DNA of 64,000 nt, taken from assembly GCF_900637205.1 (NCBI RefSeq), contig NZ_LR134355.1:5208001-5272000 (forward strand), read 5' to 3'. The translations under genes and the position numbers were made by a program. The DNA is from Mycolicibacterium chitae. GTDB taxonomy: Bacteria > Actinomycetota > Actinomycetes > Mycobacteriales > Mycobacteriaceae. This document shows, one piece after another, positions 41,718 through 50,600 of the stretch (position 1 is the stretch's first letter; the number at the start of each line of letters is the position of its first letter). Under the pieces are notes generated by a model. The model saw only the letters and a list, made by a program, of their open reading frames with translations, had not been told where the DNA came from and ran no database searches.

Positions 41718-42530
41718 CTAGTTATTCGTCATCTGGATACCGATAGCGGTCACGATCACGTTGATCACGAACAACGCCATGAACGCATACACCACCGTCT
41801 CGTTGACCGCATTACCGACCGCCTTGGCACCACCACCGGTGATCGTCAACCCCCGATAACAGGCCACCAACCCCGCGATCAACCCGAACAACGCCGCCTT
41901 CACACACGAGATGATCACCTCCGGCACCCCGGTCAACAACGTGATCCCCGCCGCGAACGCCCCCGGATTCACATCCTGGATGAACACCGAGAACACATAA
42001 CCGCCCAGGATCCCGATGATCACCACCAAACTGTTCAGCAACAACGCCACCAAACCCGAGGCCAGCATCCGCGGAGTCACCAACCGCTGCACCGGGTTGA
42101 TCCCCAACACCTCCATCGCGTCGATCTCCTCACGAATCGTCCGCGACCCCAGATCCGCACACATCGCCGTCGCCCCCGCACCCGCGACGATCAACACCGT
42201 CACCATCGGACCCAACTGCGTCACCGCACCAAAAGCCGCACCCGCCCCCGACAGATCCGCCGCCCCCAACTCCCGCAACAAAATGTTCAACGTGAAGCTG
42301 ACCAACACCGTGAACGGAATCGCCACCAACAACGTCGGCGCCAACGACACCCGCGCCACAAACCACGACTGCTCCAAAAACTCGCGGCCCTGAAACGGCC
42401 TGCGAAACAGGAACTTCACGGCGTCGGCCGACATCGACAGGAGTCCACCGATCGCGTGCATCGGCCCCGACGTGCCCGCGCCGAGTAGCGGCAGTCCTAC
42501 CGACCAGCGGTCCTGGGCCTTGGTGACCAT
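41718..42530 (-). CDS. yrbEA: YrbE-type permease A of the Mce system
   Basis: 270 residues, MlaE fold, first gene of the operon. Membrane helices at about 50-265 and the conserved ADLGSRTIREEIDAMEVLGINPVQRLVTPR cytoplasmic loop. The first 40 residues have ordinary codon use; from about 42410 leftward codon use shifts to G-ending (TTG, GGG, GCG) plus some T-ending codons. The divergent SDR starts 205 bp away. A short spacer of 14 bp separates it from yrbEB. Confidence 0.93.
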   Translation of the reverse strand: MVTKAQDRWSVGLPLLGAGTSGPMHAIGGLLSMSADAVKFLFRRPFQGREFLEQSWFVARVSLAPTLLVAIPFTVLVSFTLNILLRELGAADLSGAGAAFGAVTQLGPMVTVLIVAGAGATAMCADLGSRTIREEIDAMEVLGINPVQRLVTPRMLASGLVALLLNSLVVIIGILGGYVFSVFIQDVNPGAFAAGITLLTGVPEVIISCVKAALFGLIAGLVACYRGLTITGGGAKAVGNAVNETVVYAFMALFVINVIVTAIGIQMTNN

Positions 42531-42735
42531 GTGCCGCAGAACCCTCCCTCACTGGCTACCGAATGGGACAACGACGCGTCGGCGCACCGACCAAGGAGAC
42601 GGTGACAGCCCGGGATGACCGTTGACACGCGCTGTCCCATCTACCGGGAAGCGTCCGACCTGTACGTATGGGCAGGCGGGAACGTAGCCTCCAGTCGAGA
42701 AGTCCACCCCTGTCATCGCCCCGAGGAGTCGCGCC
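42531..42735. promoter_or_regulatory. Divergent promoter region of the mce operon and SDR
   Basis: 205 bp between yrbEA (minus) and the SDR (plus). It contains TGTCCCATCTACCGGGAAG (about 42634-42652), partly like the island motif but with one extra base, and TGTACG further on. No KstR palindrome TnnAACnnGTTnnA was found by eye. GAGGAG precedes the SDR GTG. Confidence 0.4.
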
Positions 42736-43557
42736 GTGTCGCCGTCCGCCGAAGCACCGCTGTCCCGCTACGCCGCGCGTCGGGTGCTCATCACCGGCGG
42801 CGGGTCGGGCATCGGCCAGGCCTGCGTGCTGCGGATCCTCGCCGAGGGCGGCCGGGTGGCGGCCGCCGACATCAGCCCCGACGGTCTCGCCGACACCGTC
42901 GCCAAGGCCGGCGAGCACGGCGACCGGTTGTCCACCGTGGTGCTGGACGTCGGCGATGAGGACTCGGTGCGCGACGGCGTGGCGCAGGCCGTGAAGACCC
43001 TCGGCGGCCTCGACACGCTGGTCAACGCGGCGGGCATCCTGCGCTCGGCTCACCTGACCGAGACCACGCTCGCCGACTTCGAGCAGGTGCTGCGCATCAA
43101 CCTGATCGGGACCTTTCTGGTGACGCGGGAGGCCATCGCGGCCCTGCGGGACGGGAAGGGGGCCGCGGTGGTCAACTTCAGTTCCACCTCGGCGCAATTC
43201 GCCCATCCCTACATGTCCGCCTACGCGGCCTCCAAGGGCGGCGTGCTGGCGATGACACACACCTGGGCGCTGGAGTTCGCCAAGGCCGGGATCCGCTTCA
43301 ATTCGGTTCAGCCCGGCTCGATTTCGTCGGGCATGACCGACGGGACCGGCGCCTCGCGGCAGAGCGTGGGCCCCGGGCTCCCGGAGGACGCCGATTACGC
43401 GTTGTTCGGCAAGGTGGCCCCGATGCTGCCGCTGGACGGCGGGGCCATCTTCGCCAACCCGGACGCGGTCGCCGGGGTGGTGGCCATGCTCGGCAGCGAC
43501 GACGCGTACTTCATCACCGGCACCGAGGTCCGCATCGACGGCGGATCGCACATGTGA
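42736..43557 (+). CDS. Short-chain dehydrogenase/reductase divergent from mce
   Basis: 273 residues from GTG. TGGGSGIG (20-27), AADIS for cofactor choice, NAAGILRS, NFSSTSAQF and YAASK catalytic set, VRIDGGSHM C-terminus typical of the FabG-like group. In known sterol clusters an SDR (hydroxysteroid dehydrogenase) also sits beside mce4. Overlaps or nearly touches the following secreted-protein gene. Confidence 0.88.
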   Translation: MSPSAEAPLSRYAARRVLITGGGSGIGQACVLRILAEGGRVAAADISPDGLADTVAKAGEHGDRLSTVVLDVGDEDSVRDGVAQAVKTLGGLDTLVNAAGILRSAHLTETTLADFEQVLRINLIGTFLVTREAIAALRDGKGAAVVNFSSTSAQFAHPYMSAYAASKGGVLAMTHTWALEFAKAGIRFNSVQPGSISSGMTDGTGASRQSVGPGLPEDADYALFGKVAPMLPLDGGAIFANPDAVAGVVAMLGSDDAYFITGTEVRIDGGSHM

Positions 43558-43583
43558 GCCGTTGTGATTCAGGGAGGTTTCCG

Positions 43584-44036
43584 GTGAGGATCGTCACGCT
43601 GCTGGGCGCCGTCGTGGCGCTGTCGATCGCGGGCCTGTTCGGTTCCCCCGCAGCGAATTCCGAGCCGTTCTTCGCCAACTATTCGCTGGTGATTCCGGAC
43701 CGGTATGACTTCCATACCTGGACCTGGGCGGTGTCGCACTGCATCCCCGCCGCCGAGGACTGCGCGCACATCTCGGCGATTCCGATGCCCATAGCCAAGG
43801 CGTTCGAGTACACCGGCGAGGCACACCTGGTCGACGGCCGCTACACCCTGACCGTCGATGTCCCCGACGGCTTGCGTTGCGGCAACGTGTATTACGGGCC
43901 GATAATCCCGACCCGCGATGTGTACTCCTGGGATGTGGCGAGCCTTCAGGGCACGCTGTCGTCGTCGTTTGCGGCGGGCTGTGACGGTGCGCCCGGCGGG
44001 ACTATCAACTATCCGTTCTCGCTAGTGCGCCTCTAG
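43584..44036 (+). CDS. Small secreted protein, related in layout to the one at 32734
   Basis: About 150 residues. GTG 43584 is preferred because AGGGAGG lies seven bases before and it gives a clean signal peptide (VRIVTLLGAVVALSIAGLFG, cut near ANS). A GTG at 43554 would overlap the SDR stop. Mature part: WAVSHC and EDCAH Cys pair, GLRCGN, AAGCDG, and a terminal NYPFSLVRL. Four Cys suggest two disulfides. Architecture parallels the 32734 protein. Role unknown; location next to a lipid importer is suggestive. Confidence 0.72.
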   Translation: MRIVTLLGAVVALSIAGLFGSPAANSEPFFANYSLVIPDRYDFHTWTWAVSHCIPAAEDCAHISAIPMPIAKAFEYTGEAHLVDGRYTLTVDVPDGLRCGNVYYGPIIPTRDVYSWDVASLQGTLSSSFAAGCDGAPGGTINYPFSLVRL

Positions 44037-44108
44037 CCCGGACGCCGAGCGCGCATCGGGTGTACGTCCTACCGGCGTGTCGTGTACACGGGATGCAAGC
44101 TCGCGGCG

Positions 44109-44714
44109 TCAGTCCAGGCCGCGCGCGCTGAGCGCCTCGGCGAACCCGTCGGCGGTGCGCAGCGCGGCCACCACCACCGGCGCGACCACGATCCGCGGCG
44201 AGAACCGCAGCCCCCGGGCGCGGCGGGCCTCCTCCACCTCGCGGATGATGTCGATGATCAGCGGGATCGCCCGAATGCTCAGCGCCAGCGCCAACGCCAC
44301 CTGCTCGACGGGAAAACCGAAGCGCGCCAACGGCCGCATCACCCGGGTCAGCGCCGCCAGCATGTCGGTGGTGCGGGTGCTCGCCGACACCGCCGCGGCC
44401 AGCGCGACCGACAGCAGCAGCACCCCGCACACCACCAGCGCCCGGCGCCAGTCGGTAAACAGTAGCTGGAACGCGAAGATGATGGCGATCACCCAGAACA
44501 CCGGGCGCAGCTGGGCCACAATGGCTTTAGGATTCATCATCCGCGCGGCCGCGAACACCGCGACGACCACCACGGCGGCCACCCCGAGTTTGGCGGGCGT
44601 GTCGACCAGGACGGCGGCCAGCGCGATCAGCGCGCCCAGACCGAGGAGCTTGAGCCCGGCGGGCAGCCGGTGCAGCACCGACGTGCCGGGCCGATACACC
44701 CCGAGCACGCTCAT
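44109..44714 (-). CDS. bioN: ECF transporter T component (BioN-like)
   Basis: 201 residues, five predicted membrane helices and two Ala-Arg-Gly signatures (ARRARGL at about 167 and SARGLD at the C-terminus) that couple to the ATPase. The T subunit of a biotin-type energy-coupling factor transporter. Last gene of a bioY-bioM-bioN-ordered minus-strand operon; ATG overlaps the bioM stop by four bases. Confidence 0.9.
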   Translation of the reverse strand: MSVLGVYRPGTSVLHRLPAGLKLLGLGALIALAAVLVDTPAKLGVAAVVVVAVFAAARMMNPKAIVAQLRPVFWVIAIIFAFQLLFTDWRRALVVCGVLLLSVALAAAVSASTRTTDMLAALTRVMRPLARFGFPVEQVALALALSIRAIPLIIDIIREVEEARRARGLRFSPRIVVAPVVVAALRTADGFAEALSARGLD

Positions 44715-45427
44715 GTCATGAGCCGTCGGTAGGCGTCCAACGCGACCGCGGGCACGTCGTCGGCGTGAATCCGGCCGTCCTCCAGAACAATCACCCGATC
44801 GAAGTCCTCGACCAGCGTCAGGTCGTGGGTGACCACCACCAGCTGGGTGTCCAGCGCCGCGAACGCCGCGCGCAGCATCAGCGCGTTGCGCAGGTCCAGC
44901 AGGGTCGTCGGCTCGTCGGCCACCACCACCCGCGGCTCGGTGACCAGCACCGCCGCCAGCGCCAGCAGCTGCTTCTGCCCGCCGGAGAGCAGCTGCGCCG
45001 GCTGGTCGGCGTGGCCGGCCAGGCCGAACTGGTGCAGGACCCGCTGGGTGCGCTCGGCGCGTTCGGCACGGCTGAGTCGGTGCCGCGACAGGGACAGTTC
45101 GATGTCCTCGGCGACGGTCGGCATGAGGATCTGCCGGTCCGGATCGGTGAAGACGAACCCGACGTTGCGCCGCACCTTGCGCACCGCGCGCCGGGTGTCG
45201 AGGCCGTGCACGCGGACGGTGCCCCGGTCGGGGATCACCAGCCCGTTGATCATCCGGGCCAGCGTCGACTTGCCGCTGCCGTTGGCGCCGACCACACCGA
45301 CCCGGCGTTCGGTCAGGTTCAGCGAAATGTCCTGCAGCACGGTTCGTTCGCCGAACGCGTGGCCGACGCCGTCGAAGACGATGCTGTCTTCAGCCATGCC
45401 GTCCTCAGCCATGCTGTCCTCAGCCAT
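44711..45427 (-). CDS. bioM: ECF transporter ATPase (BioM-like)
   Basis: Up to 238 residues. Walker A GANGSGKST, signature LSGGQKQ, Walker B VVVADEPT and switch His in VVVTHD. The first 15 residues are three repeats of MAED(S/G), each starting with a Met codon at 45427, 45412 and 45397, so the true start is ambiguous; family homology begins after them (SIVFDGVGHAF). The first start lies inside the bioY end (stop at 45420-45422). Confidence 0.9.
   Translation of the reverse strand: MAEDSMAEDGMAEDSIVFDGVGHAFGERTVLQDISLNLTERRVGVVGANGSGKSTLARMINGLVIPDRGTVRVHGLDTRRAVRKVRRNVGFVFTDPDRQILMPTVAEDIELSLSRHRLSRAERAERTQRVLHQFGLAGHADQPAQLLSGGQKQLLALAAVLVTEPRVVVADEPTTLLDLRNALMLRAAFAALDTQLVVVTHDLTLVEDFDRVIVLEDGRIHADDVPAVALDAYRRLMT
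45381..45427 (-). repeat. Three 15-bp repeats carrying three start codons of bioM
   Basis: Units at 45381-45395, 45396-45410 and 45411-45425 (plus AT to 45427) read ATGctgTCcTCAGCC with minor changes. On the minus strand each gives an ATG in frame. The rightmost unit overlaps the bioY stop. Confidence 0.9.
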
Positions 45428-46037
45428 CGACGGCCTCGGCCGGCCGTCGCCGCCGGACGGGGATCAGGCCGGGCCAGGCCCGGTGCACCTGTGCGGCCAC
45501 CAGCGCCGTCACTACGGCCTTGCCGAGATCGCCGGGCAGGTACAGACCGTTGGCCGACAGCGCGGCCCACCAGGACAGGTCGGTGCGCAGCATCAGCCCG
45601 GCGGTCCCGAACGCGTAGATCACCACCATGCCGCCCAAGACGTTGATCAGGAACCCCCAGACCACCCGGTAGCGCGGCATCATCGTCGCCGTCAACGCCC
45701 CGATCACCAGCACCGCGGGCAGCCAGGCCACGAAGAACCCGGCCGTCGGCGAGGCCAGCGCCACCAACCCCGTGCGGGCACCGGCCAGGATCGGCAACCC
45801 GGCCAGCGCCAGGACCGTGAACAGGATGATCGCCAGCGCGCCCTTGCGGGCCCCGAGGATCGAACCGGCCAGCATGACCCCGAGGGTCTGCACGGTGATG
45901 GGCACCCCGCTGGGCCCGACGGTCAGCGTGCCCGGCAGCCCGAGCGCGGCCAGCAACGCCGCGAACACGGCGGCCTGCGTCAGGTCCCGCGCGGAGACGG
46001 CGAAGCGGCCCGCGGGCTGATCCGCCTGTCCATCCAT
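45420..46037 (-). CDS. bioY: Biotin ECF transporter S component (BioY)
   Basis: 205 residues, six membrane helices, BioY pattern: LTQAAVFAALLAALG, LTVGPSGVPITVQTLGVMLAG, LGARKGALAI, SPTAGFFVAW and a GLYLPGDLGKAVV segment. The high-affinity biotin-binding subunit. ATG 46037 is the only start leaving a normal BioY length. With BioM and BioN a full transporter is encoded. Confidence 0.92.
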   Translation of the reverse strand: MDGQADQPAGRFAVSARDLTQAAVFAALLAALGLPGTLTVGPSGVPITVQTLGVMLAGSILGARKGALAIILFTVLALAGLPILAGARTGLVALASPTAGFFVAWLPAVLVIGALTATMMPRYRVVWGFLINVLGGMVVIYAFGTAGLMLRTDLSWWAALSANGLYLPGDLGKAVVTALVAAQVHRAWPGLIPVRRRRPAEAVDG

Positions 46038-46098
46038 GCCGTGAATTATCGCCGTCACCGTGGACCGGCCGGCACCGCCTCCCTCGGCACCAGGCAGC

Positions 46099-47037
46099 TC
46101 AGTCGGCGCAGAGGTCCTCCGAAAGGGCCCACAGATCCGCGGCCCGCTGGGGATCCAGCGCGTAGGGGGCCGCGTCTCCGCGGACGGCGCAGTCGGCGAG
46201 GTAGAGCCCGCCACGGCCGTCGAGATCGGGCGTGGTGGCCGCCCAGACCTGGGTCGCGGCGCCCTGCTCGGGGCCGACGATGCTGGTCAGGACGCCCGCT
46301 GAGACGCCCGCGGACGGCGTGTGCGCCGGCGCGATCTCGCCGAGCGCGGCGAAGTCGGGCCCGGACATGTGCCGGGCCAGCGCGGTCGCGACGACACCGG
46401 GGTGCACGGCGAACGCGCGCAACCCGTCCTCGCGGTGTCTGCGGTCGAGTTCGACAGCGTGCTGAATATTGGCGGTCTTCGAGGCGCCGTAGGCCAGGAA
46501 CTTGTCGTAGGGCCGGCGGCGCCAGTTCGGGTCGTCGAGATCCACGTCGCAGATCAGGTGGCCGTCGGAGGAAAGGTTGACCACGCGGGCGTCGTCGGCC
46601 GCCAACAACTCGGGCAGCAGCTGGCGGGTGAACTCGAAATGGCCGAGATGGTTGGTGCCGAACTGCATCTCGAAGCCGTCCTCGGTGTGGCCGAGCGGGG
46701 TGAACATCACCCCGGCGTTGTTCATCAGGATGTCGATGACGGGGGCCTGCTCGGCAATCGCGGCCCCGGCGCGGCGCACACTGGCCAGCGACGTCAAATC
46801 CAGTTCCACGAGCGAGATCTGGCTCTGCGGCACCTGCTCACGAATCCAGGTGCTGGTCTCCTCCAACGCCGGGCGGTTGCGGGCGGCCAGCACCAGTCGC
46901 ACGCCCGTGCTCGCCAGCGCACGCGCCGACTCCCGCCCCAGCCCCGACGAGGCCCCGGTGATGACGCAGGTCTTGCCCGTCAGGTCGATACCGTCGACGA
47001 CGCCCAGAGCTGATGTCGAAGGGACGGGGTCGGTCAC
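46099..47037 (-). CDS. Short-chain dehydrogenase (retinol dehydrogenase-like)
   Basis: 312 residues from a GTG with AGGAGG directly upstream. TGASSGLG cofactor motif, NNAGVMFTPLG, VNLSSDGH and YGASKTAN catalytic residues, HPGVVATAL. This subgroup (oxidoreductase with AMP-like NADP motif AARNRPAL) is common in mycobacteria and substrates are unknown. A longer frame upstream has no support. Divergent from the 47221 gene. Confidence 0.88.
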   Translation of the reverse strand: MTDPVPSTSALGVVDGIDLTGKTCVITGASSGLGRESARALASTGVRLVLAARNRPALEETSTWIREQVPQSQISLVELDLTSLASVRRAGAAIAEQAPVIDILMNNAGVMFTPLGHTEDGFEMQFGTNHLGHFEFTRQLLPELLAADDARVVNLSSDGHLICDVDLDDPNWRRRPYDKFLAYGASKTANIQHAVELDRRHREDGLRAFAVHPGVVATALARHMSGPDFAALGEIAPAHTPSAGVSAGVLTSIVGPEQGAATQVWAATTPDLDGRGGLYLADCAVRGDAAPYALDPQRAADLWALSEDLCAD

Positions 47038-47220
47038 TACGCCTCCTGAAGACTGAACGGCTGCCAAATACGCGTTACTGTATCGCTTTCCGGTTATGCC
47101 TCGAGGTTTCGCAACATCGCACTCGCCTCGCCGCAACGGTACCGGCACTCGCGCTATATCGGCGCGCAGGAAACCCGCGTAGCCTGGGACTATTCCGGGC
47201 GAAATCGAGGTGGACGAACA

Positions 47221-47673
47221 ATGAATATCGTGCATGGGGCGACCCAAATTGTCACCAAGGCGGCCAGTACCACCACCGCTGTCGCCGGCGCGGTCGGCGG
47301 CGCGGCCGTCAACGGCGTCATCGGTGGCGCTCAAGGTGTGGTCAAGGGGATCCGGGAGGGCGTGGATTCGGGCAGCAAGTCAACTCCCGCGGCAATCTTG
47401 ACGATCGGAGCGGTCGCGGCGACCAGCGTTGTCCAATGGCCGGTCGCGCTGGGCGCCGGCGGCGCCGCGCTCCTGCTGAACCAGTTCGCCCGCAACGGCG
47501 GTGACTCCGCCCCCGAACCTGCCAAGCTGCGGTCGGTCAACGGCACGTCGACCAGAACGCCGCGCCAAACTGCCCGTAAGGCAAGCAATTCCGCGCCCCG
47601 CAAGACGACAAGATCAGCGCCCCGCAAGGCGGCGAAGTCCGCGCCCCGGAAGACGACCAGAGCCCGCTCTTAG
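47221..47673 (+). CDS. Small protein with hydrophobic core and basic SAPRK tail
   Basis: 150 residues. Residues 10-45 are Gly/Ala/Val-rich (AVAGAVGGAAVNGVIGGAQG), 58-90 a likely membrane segment (AILTIGAVAATSVVQWP), and 115-150 a basic tail with repeated SAPRK(T/A) units ending TRARS. The N-terminus resembles in composition the first 60 residues of the convergent CtpI-like ATPase. The tail recalls Lys/Pro/Ala tails of mycobacterial DNA- or heparin-binding proteins. Unknown function; the stop is two bases from the ATPase stop. Confidence 0.7.
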   Translation: MNIVHGATQIVTKAASTTTAVAGAVGGAAVNGVIGGAQGVVKGIREGVDSGSKSTPAAILTIGAVAATSVVQWPVALGAGGAALLLNQFARNGGDSAPEPAKLRSVNGTSTRTPRQTARKASNSAPRKTTRSAPRKAAKSAPRKTTRARS

Positions 47674-47675
47674 CG

Positions 47676-50600
47676 CTACTGCGATCCGGCGTGCTCGCCG
47701 TCGGGCAATCCCGCGTCGCCGAGGCGCTGCCGCACAGCGTCGGCAAGGTTGTTGAGCAGTTCCGGCGCGAGTACGGCGGCCAGAGCCGCGACCCCGGTCG
47801 CCCCGAAGGCCTGGCCCCAGCCCACCGGGCCCACCGGAGTGCACCCGAAGATCTGGCTCAGCCCGGGCGTGCTGATGATGCCCGCCAATACCGCGAACGA
47901 GCCGAGCGCCGTCAGCACCACCAGGCGATCCCGAGAATCGGTCAGGGTCTGCGCAAGCTGGGTCGACACCAAACCGATCAGCGCCACCGTCGAAGCTCGG
48001 CTACGCGTACCGGTCACGCTCGCCATCACCCACGCCAACGTGGCACCCAACGTGGTCGACGCACCGCGAATGCCGATGGCGCGCCACATGGCCGACTCGT
48101 CGCGATCCGCAGCCTCGGTGTTGTTCTGCGCACTGACCGCCAGGGCCGCGGCGGGCAACGCATCGGTGAGCATGTTGACCAGCAGCATCTGGCGCGCGTT
48201 GAGAACAGATCGCCCGGTCAGCACGCTGGTCAGCAACGCGAAGGCGATCTCGCCGGCGTTGCCACCCAGCAGCATCGAGACCGCCGACTGGACTCGTCGC
48301 CACAATTGCTGCCCCTCGTCGAGGGCGTCGATCAACGCCTCGATCCGGCCGTCGAGCAGGATCATGTCGGCGGCGGTGCGGGCGGGGTCACTGCCGCGGG
48401 CGGCCACCCCGATCCCGACGCTGGCGGCCCGGATGGCCGCGGCGTCGTTGGCACCGTCGCCGACCATGGCGGTCACCACGCCGCTGCGTTCCAAGGTCTG
48501 CACCACGTCGATCTTGTGTTCCGGCGTCATCCGCGCGAACACCACCCGGGACCGGACCGCCTCGGCCTGCTCGTCGGCGGACAGCTGCTCCCAGTCCCCG
48601 CCGGTGATCACCTGGTCGGCGTCGACCTCCAGGCCCAGTTCGCGGGCGACGACGGTGGCGGTGAGCGGGTGATCGCCGGTGATCAGCCGGACTCCGATAC
48701 CGCGGCGGTTCAACTCGTCCAACACCATCGGCGCGCTTTCGCGGGGTGTGTCGGTCAACCCGAGTAGGCCCATCGGAGTCAGATTGGAGCGGCAGAACTC
48801 CTCGAACTTCGCCGGATCGGCGATCGCGGCGGCGGCCTGCTGCTCGCTGAGTTCGCGGGTGGCCACCGCCAGCACGCGGAACCCCTCGGCGGCCATCGCA
48901 TCCAGCCGCTTGGTCAGCGCCCCGTTGGTCCGGGTCAACGCCGAGACGAGCACCTCGGGGGCGCCCTTGATGGTCAGTCGGTTGCCCCGGATGGCCGCCG
49001 CGAACGGCCGGCCGGCCTGGAAGGGCAGGAAGCCGTCCCGCTCCACCTCCGCGCGGGCGGCCGTCTTGTCCTTGCCGAACACCGCCCGCCGGATGGCGTC
49101 GTCGGTCGCGTGCAGGGCGCGTTTACCCGGCTGGGAGAACGTCGTGCTCAACGCGGCGTCGAGCACCTCGTCCTCGGTCCAGTCAGCCAGCGGCCGAGTT
49201 GACCTGACCCGCAGCCGGTTCTGGCTGAGCGTGCCGGTCTTGTCGAAGCACACCACCTCCAGGCGAGCCAGCGCCTCGATGGAATGCGCGTTGCGGATCA
49301 GTACCGACTCGCTGCTCAGCCGGCGCGCCGCGACCAGCTGGGCCAAGGTCGCCACCAGCGGCAGGCCCTCCGGGACCGCCGCGACGATCAACGACACGGC
49401 GCTGCCGACGGCCGAGCGGACGGGCGTACCCCTGGCGATGCTCAGCAGCCCGACCATGGCGCCGCTGGTCACGCTGAACGGCAGGGCCCGCTTGGTGAGC
49501 CGGCTCAGTTGTCGGTGCAGACCGATCTCCCGCGCCCCCTGCGGCGCCATCGCCATCGCGCGGCGCATCTCGGTGCGCGACCCGACCGCGGTGACCACGG
49601 CGATCGCCGTGCCGGCCACCAGCGTGCTGCCGGTGTAGAGCATGCCCGACCGTTCGGCCAGCGGCGCCCCCGGCGTGGGTTCGGTCGACTTGGGTACGGG
49701 CAGGGATTCGCCGGTCAGCGACGACTCGTCGCTCTCCACGTTCGACGCCTCGATCAGCCGGGCGTCGGCCGGGACCACTTCGCCCGCATTCACCTTGATC
49801 ACGTCGCCGGGCCGCAACCGGTCGGCGCGCACCTTCTCCCAGCGGTCCTCGTCATCGGGGCCGACGCGGCGCCGGGCCAGCGGCTCCTCGTCGACCAGCA
49901 GCCGGCGCAGGACACGCTCGGCATGCAGTTGCTGCTGAGACGACAGCGCCGCGTTCGCGACGAGCACGCCGCCCACCAGTGCCGCGTCGAAGGGCGATCC
50001 GAGCAGCGCGCTGGCCACGGCCCCGGTGGCCAGCAGCGGGGTGATCGGGTCGGATAGGTTGGCCCGCATCTCGGCGGCGAAGTCCCGGGTGAGCTCCCAC
50101 GACCAGGCCGTGCCGCGCTGCGCCCAGCGCAGCAGTTGCGCGGGGTCACGGCCGTTGATGTCCGGACGGAGTTCGTCCGGCGGCCGCGGCAGCAACCGCT
50201 GTACCTCGGTAGTCGGTATCGCATGCCAGTCGTGGGTGGGCTCCGGCTGCGGTAGCGGATCGTCGAATACCTTTGCTCCCGAACGGAACCCGGTCCACAG
50301 GCCGCCGAGCACGCCGACGTTGACCGAATCCGACCCGCGGCCGACCACCCCGGGGATCAGCATCAGCGCGCCGATCGCGGTGCTCGACGCCGCCAGCCGG
50401 ATGCCCTTGGCGGTCGCCGAGCGCGCCGCCGGCATGGCGTGCAGCACGCGCCAGGCCGCGACCAGATCGGGGACATGGACGTCGGCGCCCCAGGGCGGTC
50501 GCTCGTCGTCACCGGAAATTCCGATCGTGACGTCGGCCGCGTGCGGTAGTTCCATGCCCGCCGTGGTGAGCAACGCGACGGTTTTGTCGTCGGCCTTCAG

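Noticed and set aside
42130..42552. Gly/Val-rich minus-strand frame
   Set aside because: Off-frame reading of yrbEA caused by its G-ending codon bias.
5327..42735. KstR-type operators (TnnAACnnGTTnnA) near kshA, kstD or the mce promoter
   Set aside because: None found by eye in the intergenic regions; a matrix scan would be needed to exclude weak sites.
44053..44096. Imperfect hairpin between the secreted protein and bioN
   Set aside because: GCATC/GATGC and GTGTAC/GTACAC pair, but with bulges and no T-run; possible terminator but not convincing.
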